A stretch of 64,000 bases of DNA from Chrysogorgia sp. JL179-B06 (Eukaryota > Cnidaria > Anthozoa > Scleralcyonacea > Chrysogorgiidae), in NCBI GenBank assembly GCA_035772405.1, contig JAYKKM010000498.1, positions 1,354,501 to 1,418,500 on the forward strand, written 5' to 3'. The notes beneath the pieces were generated by a model. That model was not told where the DNA came from and did no database searches. It worked only from the letters and a program-made list of their open reading frames with translations. Below are positions 1 to 12,097 of the stretch, piece by piece. The first letter of the stretch is position 1, and every line of letters starts with the position of its first letter. Made by a program: the position numbers and the translations under genes.

Positions 1-2
1 TC

Positions 3-2670
3 ATGCCCATAGGATATCTTAGAACAACAGTTATTCCCAACAAGAAAAATCATTTTGTTGCCCTTTGTCAGCCGAAAGAAAACGCCACTATTCCTTTGAG
101 TCAAGAACACTTCGTAATGAAGCCATTATTTCCTCATGTTACTTTTGAAATGATCGCCACTAATGATGCTGAAGATGTTTTGAATAATTATTTTAATTTG
201 GCTCATTCCAGCAATACAGGTACGCCCCATAGTGAAGAGCCTATAAATTCATCTGTAGCAGTCGATTGCTCTAGTAGTTCAACCCAGTTGAAGCAAGTCC
301 TTATTGACAAGCTATTTTTTAGGAAAAGAAAACCTGTTGATCAAAATGACCAAACTCCTCCCCAGAATGAACCTGCAACGAAACGGAAAAGTGTTAGTTG
401 TCCATCAGAACCACAAACACCAGTCGTTCCAATAGCTCACACCACTGCACCCAGTAATACAGTTTCCTTTCCTGATGACATTAGTAATTTTGTTGATCCA
501 CCTACTCAATTAACTGACCAGAAAAAATACCATCTTCTCTGCAATGTTTGGAAACCCCAACCGGAGCATGTCTTTCCTGCGAATGTGCATAAACGAAAAT
601 TTCTTTTTGAGTGGTTGAAAAAATTCCCATGGTTGGCATATTCAAAGGCGTGTGATGGGGCATTCTGTGTTAATTGTGTTTTGTTTCGAGGAGCAAGTAC
701 CCATAATGCGAATAAACTACAAAGACTTTTTAAAACCCCTTTGAATACTTGGAATATCGCAGCATCCAGATTCCGTGTTCATGAAGAAAAGTCTCCCATC
801 CATAAAATTTGCAACTTTACGTGCATCTTTATTTAAGACGTCAATGGAACAAAGATCCACACAAATTGATGCACAACTCAACGAATTAAGACGGAAGCAA
901 ATTGAGGAGAATAGAAAGAAGCTCAAGCCAATTGTAGAAGGTGTGGTACTCTTGGGCAGACAAGCAGTAGCATTACGAGGTCACCGAGACGACTCAAAAG
1001 ACCAAGAGTCAGAAACAAATAACCCTGGCAATCTAATCGAAGTGCTGAAATACGGAGCTAGATGTGCAGGCGTCTCAGAGCACGAATTTCTCAACCCCAC
1101 TCCCAAAAATGCTACTTACAGATCCAAAACTACACAAAACCAGATAATCGAAGTTTGTGGTGAATTGATATCTGAAAAGATTGTGAGCGAGGTTCATGCT
1201 GCCAAATTGTTTTCTATTCTTGCTGACGAAGCAACAGATTGTTCTAATATAGAGCAGATGTCACTTGTGGTTCGTTTCGTCGATAAGGAGCATTGTATTC
1301 GAGAGGAGTTCCTCGGTTTTGTGCCATGTTCGCTTGGTATGACGGGAGAAGCGATATCCACAACTATTTTGAATTCTCTAGGTAATCTCGGCCTATCCAT
1401 TGAAAATTGTCGTGGTCAGGGATACGATGGAGCAGGAAACATGGCTGGTAGGCTTTCTGGCGCTGCGGCTCGAATTAAGGCTATTCAAAGTAAGGCTATA
1501 TATATCCACTGCAATTCCCATATCTTGAATCTCTGTGTGAGTAAGAAATATGATGGACACTTGTCGAGTAACATCTGAATTCTATAACTTTTTGCCAAAA
1601 CGGTTTGCCTTGTTAGAGAAGATAATCAAGGAGTTATGTCCACGAGCTCAGCATAGTCGTCTTATCGATGCCTGTAAGACAAGATGGATTGCCAGACTAG
1701 ATGCTTTGGCTGTTTTTGTGGAGGTGTTCATCGCCATCGTTCGATCTCTGGAGGAAATTCGAAACAACGAAGATCGCTCTTGGAATAGCGATTCTACCCA
1801 GAAAGCTAGCGGTTTGTATCACAGCATAGTTTCGTTCCAATTTCTCATTGCCCTTATTGTCGTTTCCAGATGTCTTGAAGTTGGCAGACCTTACAGCTAC
1901 AACATTATGCAATCGATGCTGGGTATGCACGTGAAAAAGTGGAACTTCTGTACGTCATGTTGGAGAAATATCGAGCAAAGATAGAGGAAATGCATGGTAT
2001 ATGGTTCCAAGAAGCGGAAACCCTTGCACAGAGTGTTGGTACAGAACCTGGAAAACCAAGGACAACTGGCAGGCAGAAACACAGAGCCAATGTTCCGGCT
2101 GAATCCGTTCTTGAATATTATCGTCGTGTTGTATCCATTCCATTCCTTGACCATTTGTTGACGCAAATTCAAACTCGCTTTTCCGAAACTAATTTAGACA
2201 TCATGGATGCCCTCTATGGATTACCAAAGAATGTGTTGATGTATCCCAATTGGAAAACCCACTTCACCAAGTTTCTTGATATGTACAGAGATGACCTTCC
2301 TAACCCTCGTCTAATCGAAAATGAACTGGACACGTGGAGTGAGAAGTTACATTTAGCTGAAGGTAGTTCACCAACTGCATTTTCCAATCTTTTAGCATTC
2401 ATTGATCAATACACCTTTCCCAATATCTACAGAGCATTTCAAATTTTCGCAACAATCCCAGTCACTACATGTACGTGCGAAAGGTCTATTTCCGGTTTGC
2501 GTCGTCTTAAAACGTATTTACGTAGTAGGATGAATGAAAATCGCTTGAAAGGTCTTGCACTGCTGTGTGTTCACAGGGAACTCCGACCTGAGACGGATAA
2601 AGTCATCGACCGATTTGCAACTAAGCATCCAAGAAGAATGACATTGACCGACATTTCGAATGATGAATAG
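3..2670 (+). pseudogene. hAT-type transposase (ZMYM1-like), frameshifted
   Basis: Four open segments in changing frames (about 3-790, 790-1560, 1560-1905, 1905-2670) read as one protein. The first holds a TTF-type zinc-finger region (FPWLAYSKACDGAFCVNCVL). The second has the DUF4371/RNase H-like region with ADEATDCSN and the HCNSHILNL helix region. The last ends in the hAT dimerisation domain (TCTCERSISGLRRLKTYLRS). The family cuts and pastes hAT transposons; several relatives in animal genomes are domesticated. The three frame changes fall inside conserved domains with no splice signals, so I call it dead. The 5' end may run off the window. No terminal inverted repeats were identified. A domesticated ZMYM1-like gene broken by assembly errors is the alternative. 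Confidence 0.8.
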
Positions 2671-2848
2671 ATATATAAGATACTGTATTATTAAAGTACT
2701 TGTAGTGATAAATATAAATATAACTATAAACATAAACAAAAAACATAAACATAAACATTAATATAAACAAGTAATAAGTTTCCAGAAAATTTAAGAAGTT
2801 TTAATTTAACATACTCATATATAGTACGAGATATTTTACACACATATC

Positions 2849-5800
2849 TGTTTCAAGATGATTTTGAACTTAACATTTTTCCAATCTTCCCTCGTGCTGC
2901 TGTTTCAAGATGATTTTGAATTTAACTTTTTTCCTAACTGCCTTCCTGCTGCTGTTGCAAGATGATTTTGAACTGAACTTTTTCTTAACTGCCGTCCTGC
3001 TGCTGTTGCAAGATGATTTTGGACATAATATTACAACATTGAAAGTATATGCAAAGACATGCACAAAATAGAGCGAAACTTAATATTTCCCCTGCCATTT
3101 AAATGCACCTTTCATGCTGCTGTTTCAAGATGATTTTGAACTGCATTTTCTTCCAATCTTCCCTCATGCTGCTGTTTCAAGATGATTTTGAACTGAATTT
3201 TCTTCCAATCTTCCCTCGTGCTGCTGTTTCAAGATGATTTTGAACTGAAGTTTCTTCCAATCTTCCCTCATGCTGCTGTTTCAAGATGATTTTGAACTGA
3301 AGTTTCTTCCAATCTTCGCTCGTGCTGCTGTTTCAAGATGATTTTGAACTGAATTTTCTTCCAATCTTCCCTCATGCTGCTGTTTCAAGATGATTTTCAA
3401 CTGAAGTTTCTTCCAATCTTCCCTCGTGCTGCTGTTTCAAGATGATTTTGAACTGAAGTTTCTTCCAATCTTCGCTCGTGCTGCTGTTTTAAGATGATTT
3501 TGAACTGAATTTTCTTCCAATCTTCCCTCATGCTGCTGTTTCAAGATGATTTTGAACTGAAGTTTCTTCCAATCTTCCCTCATGCTGCTGTTTCAAGATG
3601 ATTTTGAACTGAAGTTTCTTCCAATCTTCCCTCGTGCTGCTGTTTCAAGATGATTTTGAACTGAAGTTTCTTCCAGTCTTCCCTCATGCTGCTGTTTCAA
3701 GATGATTTTGAACTGAATTTTCTTCCAATCTTCCCTCATGCTGCTGTTTCAAGATGATTTTGAACTGAAGTTTCTTCCAATCTTCCCTCATGCTGCTGTT
3801 GCAAGATGATTTTGAACTGAACTTTCTTCCTAACTGCCGTCCCGCTGCTGTTTTAAGATGATTTTGAATTTAACTTTTTTCCTAACTGCCTTCCTGCTGC
3901 TGTTTCAAGATGATTTTGAACTGAAGTTTCTTCCAATCTTCCCTCATGCTGCTGTTGCAAGATGATTTTGAACTGAAGTTTCTTCCAATCTTCCCTCATG
4001 CTGCTGTTGCAAGATGATTTTGAACTGAACTTTCTTCCTAACTGCCGTTCCGCTGCTGTTTTAAGATGATTTTGAATTTAACTTTTTTCCTAACTGCCTT
4101 CCTGCTGCTGTTTCAAGATGATTTTGAACTGAAGTTTCTTCCAATCTTCCCTCATGCTGCTGTTGCAAGATGATTTTGAACTGAAGTTTCTTCCAATCTT
4201 CCCTCATGCTGCTGTTGCAAGATGATTTTGAACTGAACTTTCTTCCTAACTGCTGTCCCGCTGCTGTTTTAAGATGATTTTGAACTGAAGTTTCTTCCAA
4301 TCTTCCCTCATGCTGCTGTTTCAAGATGATTTTGAACTGAATTTTCTTCCAATCTTCCCTCATGCTGCTGTTTCAAGATGATTTTGAACTGAAGTTTCTT
4401 CCAATCTTCCCTCATGCTGCTGTTTCAAGATGATTTTGAACTGAAGTTTCTTCCAATCTTCCCTCGTGCTGCTGTTTCAAGATGATTTTGAACTGAAGTT
4501 TCTTCCAGTCTTCCCTCATGCTGCTGTTTCAAGATGATTTTGAACTGAATTTTCTTCCAATCTTCCCTCATGCTGCTGTTTCAAGATGATTTTGAACTGA
4601 AGTTTCTTCCAATCTTCCCTCATGCTGCTGTTTCAAGATGATTTTGAACTGAAGTTTCTTCCAGTCTTCCCTCATGCTGCTATTTCAAGATGATTTTGAA
4701 CTGAATTTTCTTCCAATCTTCCCTCATGCTGCTGTTTCAAGATGATTTTGAACTGAAGTTTCTTCCAATCTTCCCTCATGCTGCTGTTTCAAGATGATTT
4801 TGAACTGAAGTTTCTTCCAATCTTCCCTCATGCTGTTTCAAGATGATTTTGAACTGAAGTTTTCTTCCAATCTTCCCTCATGCTGCTGTTTCAAGATGAT
4901 TTTGAACTGAAGTTTCTTCCAATCTTCCCTCATGCTGCTGTTTCAAGATGATTTTGAACTGAAGTTTCTTCCAATCTTCCCTCATGCTGCTGTTTCAAGA
5001 TGATTTTGAACTGAAGTTTCTTCCAATCTTCCCTCATGCTGCTGTTTCAAGATGATTTTGAACTGAAGTTTCTTCCAATCTTCCCTCATGCTGCTGTTTC
5101 AAGATGATTTTGAACTGAAATTTCTTCCAATCTTCCCTCATGCTGCTGTTTCAAGATGATTTTGAACTGAAGTTTCTTCCAATCTTCCCTCATGCTGCTG
5201 TTGCAAGATGATTTTGAACTGAAGTTTCTTCCAATCTTCCCTCATGCTGCTGTTGCAAGATGATTTTGAACTGAAGTTTCTTCCAATCTTCCCTCATGCT
5301 GCTGTTTCAAGATGATTTTGAACTGAAGTTTCTTCCAATCTTCCCTCATGCTGCTGTTTCAAGATGATTTTGAACTGAAGTTTCTTCCAATCTTCCCTCA
5401 TGCTGCTGTTTCAAGATGATTTTGAACTGAAGTTTCTTCCAATCTTCCCTCATGCTGCTGTTGCAAGATGATTTTGAACTGAACTTTCTTCCTAACTGCC
5501 TTCCTGCTGCTGTTTCAAGATGATTTTGAACTGAAGTTTCTTCCAATCTTCCCTCATGCTGCTGTTTCAAGATGATTTTGAACTGAAGTTTCTTCCAATC
5601 TTCCCTCATGCTGCTGTTGCAAGATGATTTTGAACTGAAGTTTCTTCCAATCTTCCCTCATGCTGCTGTTGCAAGATGATTTTGAACTGAACTTTCTTCC
5701 TAACTGCCTTCCTGCTGCTGTTTCAAGATGATTTTGAACTGAAGTTTCTTCCAATCTTCCCTCATGCTGCTGTTTCAAGATGATTTTGAACTGAAGTTTC

Positions 5801-8800
5801 TTCCAATCTTCCCTCATGCTGCTGTTGCAAGATGATTTTGAACTGAAGTTTCTTCCAATCTTCCCTCATGCTGCTGTTGCAAGATGATTTTGAACTGAAC
5901 TTTCTTCCTAACTGCTGTCCCGCTGCTGTTTTAAGATGATTTTGAACTGAAGTTTCTTCCAATCTTCCCTCATGCTGCTGTTTCAAGATGATTTTGAACT
6001 GAAGTTTCTTCCAATCTTCCCTCATGCTGCTGTTTCAAGATGATTTTGAACTGAATTTTCTTCCAATCTTCCCTCATGCTGCTGTTTCAAGATGATTTTG
6101 AACTGAAGTTTCTTCCAATCTTCCCTCATGCTGCTGTTGCAAGATGATTTTGAACTGAAGTTTCTTCCAATCTTCCCTCATGCTGCTGTTGCAAGATGAT
6201 TTTGAACTGAAGTTTCTTCCTAACTGCCGTCCTGCTGCTGTTTTAAGATGATTTTGAATTTAACTTTTTTCCTAACTGCCTTCCTGCTGCTGTTTCTAGA
6301 TGATTTTGAACTGAATTTTCTTCCAATCTTCCCTCATGCTGCTGTTTCAAGATGATTTTGAACTGAATTTTCTTCAAATCTTCCCTCATGCTGCTGTTTC
6401 AAGATGATTTTGAACTGAAGTTTCTTCCAATCTTCCCTCATGCTGCTGTTTCAAGATGATTTTGAACTGAAGTTTCTTCCAATCTTTGCTCGTGCTGCTG
6501 TTTCAAGATGATTTTGAACTGAATTTTCTTCCAATCTTCCCTCATGCTGCTGTTTCAAGATGATTTTGAACTGAAGTTTCTTCCAATCTTCCCTCATGCT
6601 GCTGTTGCAAGATGATTTTGAACTGAAGTTTCTTCCAATCTTCGCTCATGCTGCTGTTTCAAGATGATTTTGAACTGAAGTTTCTTCCAATCTTCCCTCA
6701 TGCTGCTGTTGCAAGATGATTTTGAACTGAACTTTCTTCCTAACTGCCGTCCCGCTGCTGTTTTAAGATGATTTTGAATTTAACTTTTTTCCTAACTGCC
6801 TTCCTGCTGCTGTTTCTAGATGATTTTGAACTGAATTTTCTTCCAATCTTCCCTCATGCTGCTGTTTCAAGATGATTTTGAACTGAATTTTCTTCAAATC
6901 TTCCCTCATGCTGCTGTTTCAAGATGATTTTGAACTGAAGTTTCTTCCAATCTTCCCTCATGCTGCTGTTTCAAGATGATTTTGAACTGAAGTTTCTTCC
7001 AATCTTCGCTCGTGCTGCTGTTTGAAGATGATTTTGAACTGAATTTTCTTCCAATCTTCCCTCATGCTGCTGTTGCAAGATGATTTTGAACTGAAGTTTC
7101 TTCCAATCTTCCCTCATGCTGCTGTTTCAAGATGATTTTGAACTGAAGTTTCTTCCAATCTTCCCTCGTGCTGCTGTTTCAAGATGATTTTGAACTGAAG
7201 TTTCTTCCAGTCTTCCCTCATGCTGCTGTTTCAAGATGATTTTGAACTGAATTTTCTTCCAATCTTCCCTCATGCTGCTGTTTCAAGATGATTTTGAACT
7301 GAAGTTTCTTCCAATCTTCCCTCATGCTGCTGTTGCAAGATGATTTTGAACTGAACTTTCTTCCTAACTGCCGTCCCGCTGCTGTTTTAAGATGATTTTG
7401 AATTTAACTTTTTTCCTAACTGCCTTCCTGCTGCTGTTTCTAGATGATTTTGAACTGAATTTTCTTCCAATCTTCCCTCATGCTGCTGTTTCAAGATGAT
7501 TTTGAACTGAATTTTCTTCAAATCTTCCCTCATGCTGCTGTTTCAAGATGATTTTGAACTGAAGTTTCTTCCAATCTTCCCTCATGCTGCTGTTTCAAGA
7601 TGATTTTGAACTGAAGTTTCTTCCAATCTTCGCTCGTGCTGCTGTTTCAAGATGATTTTGAACTGAATTTTCTTCCAATCTTCCCTCATGCTGCTGTTTC
7701 AAGATGATTTTGAACTGAAGTTTCTTCCAATCTTCCCTCATGCTGCTGTTGCAAGATGATTTTGAACTGAAGTTTCTTCCAATCTTCGCTCGTGCTGCTG
7801 TTTGAAGATGATTTTGAACTGAATTTTCTTCCAATCTTCCCTCATGCTGCTGTTGCAAGATGATTTTGAACTGAAGTTTCTTCCAATCTTCCCTCATGCT
7901 GCTGTTTCAAGATGATTTTGAACTGAAGTTTCTTCCAATCTTCCCTCGTGCTGCTGTTTCAAGATGATTTTGAACTGAAGTTTCTTCCAGTCTTCCCTCA
8001 TGCTGCTGTTTCAAGATGATTTTGAACTGAATTTTCTTCCAATCTTCCCTCATGCTGCTGTTTCAAGATGATTTTGAACTGAAGTTTCTTCCAATCTTCC
8101 CTCATGCTGCTGTTGCAAGATGATTTTGAAGTGAACTTTCTTCCTAACTGCCGTCCCGCTGCTGTTTTAAGATGATTTTGAATTTAACTTTTTTCCTAAC
8201 TGCCTTCCTGCTGCTGTTTCTAGATGATTTTGAACTGAATTTTCTTCCAATCTTCCCTCATGCTGCTGTTTCAAGATGATTTTGAACTGAATTTTCTTCA
8301 AATCTTCCCTCATGCTGCTGTTTCAAGATGATTTTGAACTGAAGTTTCTTCCAATCTTCCCTCATGCTGCTGTTTCAAGATGATTTTGAACTGAAGTTTC
8401 TTCCAATCTTTGCTCGTGCTGCTGTTTCAAGATGATTTTGAACTGAATTTTCTTCCAATCTTCCCTCATGCTGCTGTTTCAAGATGATTTTGAACTGAAG
8501 TTTCTTCCAATCTTCCCTCATGCTGCTGTTGCAAGATGATTTTGAACTGAAGTTTCTTCCAATCTTCGCTCGTGCTGCTGTTTGAAGATGATTTTGAACT
8601 GAATTTTCTTCCAATCTTCCCTCATGCTGCTGTTGCAAGATGATTTTGAACTGAAGTTTCTTCCAATCTTCCCTCATGCTGCTGTTTCAAGATGATTTTG
8701 AACTGAAGTTTCTTCCAATCTTCCCTCGTGCTGCTGTTTCAAGATGATTTTGAACTGAAGTTTCTTCCAGTCTTCCCTCATGCTGCTGTTTCAAGATGAT

Positions 8801-11346
8801 TTTGAACTGAATTTTCTTCCAATCTTCCCTCATGCTGCTGTTTCAAGATGATTTTGAACTGAAGTTTCTTCCAATCTTCCCTCATGCTGCTGTTGCAAGA
8901 TGATTTTGAACTGAACTTTCTTCCTAACTGCCGTCCCGCTGCTGTTTTAAGATGATTTTTAATTTAACTTTTTTCCTAACTGCCTTCCTGCTGCTGTTTC
9001 TAGATGATTTTGAACTGAATTTTCTTCCAATCTTCCCTCATGCTGCTGTTTCAAGATGATTTTGAACTGAATTTTCTTCAAATCTTCCCTCATGCTGCTG
9101 TTTCAAGATGATTTTGAACTGAAGTTTCTTCCAATCTTCCCTCATGCTGCTGTTTCAAGATGATTTTGAACTGAAGTTTCTTCCAATCTTCGCTCGTGCT
9201 GCTGTTTCAAGATGATTTTGAACTGAATTTTCTTCCAATCTTCCCTCATGCTGCTGTTTCAAGATGATTTTGAACTGAAGTTTCTTCCAATCTTCCCTCA
9301 TGCTGCTGTTGCAAGATGATTTTGAACTGAAGTTTCTTCCAATCTTCGCTCGTGCTGCTGTTTGAAGATGATTTTGAACTGAATTTTCTTCCAATCTTCC
9401 CTCATGCTGCTGTTGCAAGATGATTTTGAACTGAAGTTTCTTCCAATCTTCCCTCATGCTGCTGTTTCAAGATGATTTTGAACTGAAGTTTCTTCCAATC
9501 TTCCCTCGTGCTGCTGTTTCAAGATGATTTTGAACTGAAGTTTCTTCCAGTCTTCCCTCATGCTGCTGTTTCAAGATGATTTTGAACTGAATTTTCTTCC
9601 AATCTTCCCTCATGCTGCTGTTTCAAGATGATTTTGAACTGAAGTTTCTTCCAATCTTCCCTCATGCTGCTGTTGCAAGATGATTTTGAACTGAACTTTC
9701 TTCCTAACTGCCGTCCCGCTGCTGTTTTAAGATGATTTTGAATTTAACTTTTTTCCTAACTGCCTTCCTGCTGCTGTTTCTAGATGATTTTGAACTGAAT
9801 TTTCTTCCAATCTTCCCTCATGCTGCTGTTTCAAGATGATTTTGAACTGAATTTTCTTCAAATCTTCCCTCATGCTGCTGTTTCAAGATGATTTTGAACT
9901 GAAGTTTCTTCCAATCTTCCCTCATGCTGCTGTTTCAAGATGATTTTGAACTGAAGTTTCTTCCAATCTTCGCTCGTGCTGCTGTTTCAAGATGATTTTG
10001 AACTGAATTTTCTTCCAATCTTCCCTCATGCTGCTGTTTCAAGATGATTTTGAACTGAAGTTTCTTCCAATCTTCCCTCATGCTGCTGTTGCAAGATGAT
10101 TTTGAACTGAAGTTTCTTCCAATCTTCGCTCGTGCTGCTGTTTGAAGATGATTTTGAACTGAATTTTCTTCCAATCTTCCCTCATGCTGCTGTTGCAAGA
10201 TGATTTTGAACTGAATTTTCTTCCAATCTTCCCTCATGCTGCTGTTTCAACATGATTTTGAACTGAAGTTTCTTCCAATCTTCCCTCATGCTGCTGTTTC
10301 AAGATGATTTTGAACTGAAGTTTCTTCCAATCTTCCCTCGTGCTGCTGTTTCAAGATGATTTTGAACTGAAGTTTCTTCCAGTCTTCCCTCATGCTGCTG
10401 TTTCAAGATGATTTTGAACTGAATTTTCTTCCAATCTTCCCTCATGCTGCTGTTTCAAGATGATTTTGAACTGAAGTTTCTTCCAATCTTCCCTCATGCT
10501 GCTGTTGCAAGATGATTTTGAACTGAACTTTCTTCCTAACTGCCGTCCCGCTGCTGTTTTAAGATGATTTTGAATTTAACTTTTTTCCTAACTGCCTTCC
10601 TGCTGCTGTTTCTAGATGATTTTGAACTGAATTTTCTTCCAATCTTCCCTCATGCTGCTGTTTCAAGATGATTTTGAACTGAATTTTCTTCAAATCTTCC
10701 CTCATGCTGCTGTTTCAAGATGATTTTGAACTGAAGTTTCTTCCAATCTTCCCTCATGCTGCTGTTTCAAGATGATTTTGAACTGAAGTTTCTTCCAATC
10801 TTCGCTCGTGCTGCTGTTTCAAGATGATTTTGAACTGAATTTTCTTCCAATCTTCCCTCATGCTGCTGTTTCAAGATGATTTTGAACTGAAGTTTCTTCC
10901 AATCTTCCCTCATGCTGCTGTTGCAAGATGATTTTGAACTGAAGTTTCTTCCAATCTTCGCTCGTGCTGCTGTTTGAAGATGATTTTGAACTGAATTTTC
11001 TTCCAATCTTCCCTCATGCTGCTGTTGCAAGATGATTTTGAACTGAATTTTCTTCCAATCTTCCCTCATGCTGCTGTTTCAACATGATTTTGAACTGAAG
11101 TTTCTTCCAATCTTCCCTCATGCTGCTGTTTCAAGATGATTTTGAACTGAAGTTTCTTCCAATCTTCGCTCGTGCTGCTGTTTCAAGATGATTTTGAACT
11201 GAAGTTTCTTCCAATCTTCCCTCATGCTGCTGTTTCAAGATGATTTTGAACTGAATTTTCTTCCAATCTTCCCTCATGCTGCTGTTTCAAGATGATTTTG
11301 AACTGAATTTTCTTCCAATCTGCCCTCACGCTGCTGCTTCAAGATT
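2849..11346. repeat. 52-bp satellite array, about 8.5 kb
   Basis: About 160 head-to-tail copies of a 52-bp unit (core TTCAAGATGATTTTGAACTG, then AGTTTCTTCCAATCTTCCCT and CATGCTGCTG). The core is a quasi-palindrome with TTCAA/TTGAA arms. An unrelated stretch of about 95 bp interrupts the array near 3020-3118. Variant monomers (TCCTAACTGCC, TTCGCTCG, TTTCTAGATG) recur in fixed order. Minus-strand open frames of up to 100 codons arise because three 52-bp units make 52 codons; they repeat with the array and I do not regard them as genes. A (CATAAA)n-like tract lies just left, at 2700-2770. Confidence 0.97.
6291..11090. repeat. 780-bp higher-order repeats inside the satellite
   Basis: The marker variant TGTTTCTAGA occurs at 6291, 6811, 7435, 8215, 8995, 9775 and 10607. 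The spacings are 520, 624, 780, 780, 780 and 832 bp, all multiples of 52 (10, 12, 15, 15, 15 and 16 monomers). Consecutive 780-bp blocks differ at only a few bases by eye, whereas monomers within a block differ from one another. This is the classic signature of recent amplification of a multimeric unit by unequal exchange. Confidence 0.9.
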
Positions 11347-11976
11347 AGATGTTTCCGAGGGTAACATTTTACATAACTTTGCATGATTTAACTTAATTTT
11401 CGTTTTTTCGTTAGTTATATTCTTGAAAAGTTTCAGTTTCGCGTGCCGTTATTTTTGCCTGATAAATCCCCCAGATTGCTGGAAATCGCATTTCCGGGCT
11501 CCTAATCTTCAAAAATTTTCAGGGGGGCATGCCCCCGGACCCCCCTAGTTTCGTGTCGTCACAAATCCGATACACTCAGATTTTAGGCGAGATCCGCCCC
11601 TGGACAGCGCACGTAGGCGGACTCCATGTATATACACAAGCAACTCAGCGGTAACCTGCCCGAGGCAGCACTTCACCTTGCGATAGTAACTTCTAGTACT
11701 ACCGTAGACTTGCAATCTGCAGTTTAGCGAAAAAACTGCCTTACACTGCCCAATCTTTAACGCTTGATGATTTTGTCGTCTTATATGACATGTTGGCATA
11801 TTGAATAAATATGATTTGTCGATTTATGCCCACAGGCAGTGAAAGGTAGCGAGACTCCAAATATATACATACTGCAATTTAAAAGCTCTTGTTATATGAC
11901 TGTGTTTCTGGAGCATTCTAACTCGCACAATTAATTCAACAAACAAGTAATTTACGCCGGATATACGCGCGCCGAT
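11347..11976. other. Intergenic stretch, no gene seen
   Basis: Contains the palindromic run GGGGGGCATGCCCCCGGACC near 11521-11545. A related motif (CTGGGGCCCATCCCCCAGAA) occurs in the same orientation near 25271. Such CCCCC-rich tails are common in invertebrate DNA transposons, but I could not assign an element. The minus-strand open frames here have no recognisable motif. Confidence 0.5.
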
Positions 11977-12050
11977 GCAATTTTCCGTCTCGTAAACGGT
12001 CGTTGCCAACCCAAACGGTCGATGCCAACCTGATATCCTTCTATTACCCC
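11977..12050 (+). repeat. Left terminal inverted repeat of the MULE
   Basis: Starts GCAATTTTCCGTCTCGTAAA and ends TTCTATTACCCC. It matches the reverse complement of 24823-24896 across its length by eye. Similarity stops abruptly on the outer side and fades within a few bases on the inner side. Confidence 0.85.
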
Positions 12051-12097
12051 TGTAACCCCTTGTGTCCCCGCGACACACACATGTGTTTTTTTCCAAG

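Noticed and set aside
4061..11069. Repeated 87-100-codon minus-strand open frames in the satellite (MREDWKKLQFKI type)
   Set aside because: They recur with the 52-bp period and exist because three monomers equal 52 codons. Frames shift with monomer variants and no start or splice context is conserved.
2849..11346. CRISPR-like array
   Set aside because: Units are contiguous 52-bp tandem repeats without unique spacers, in animal DNA.
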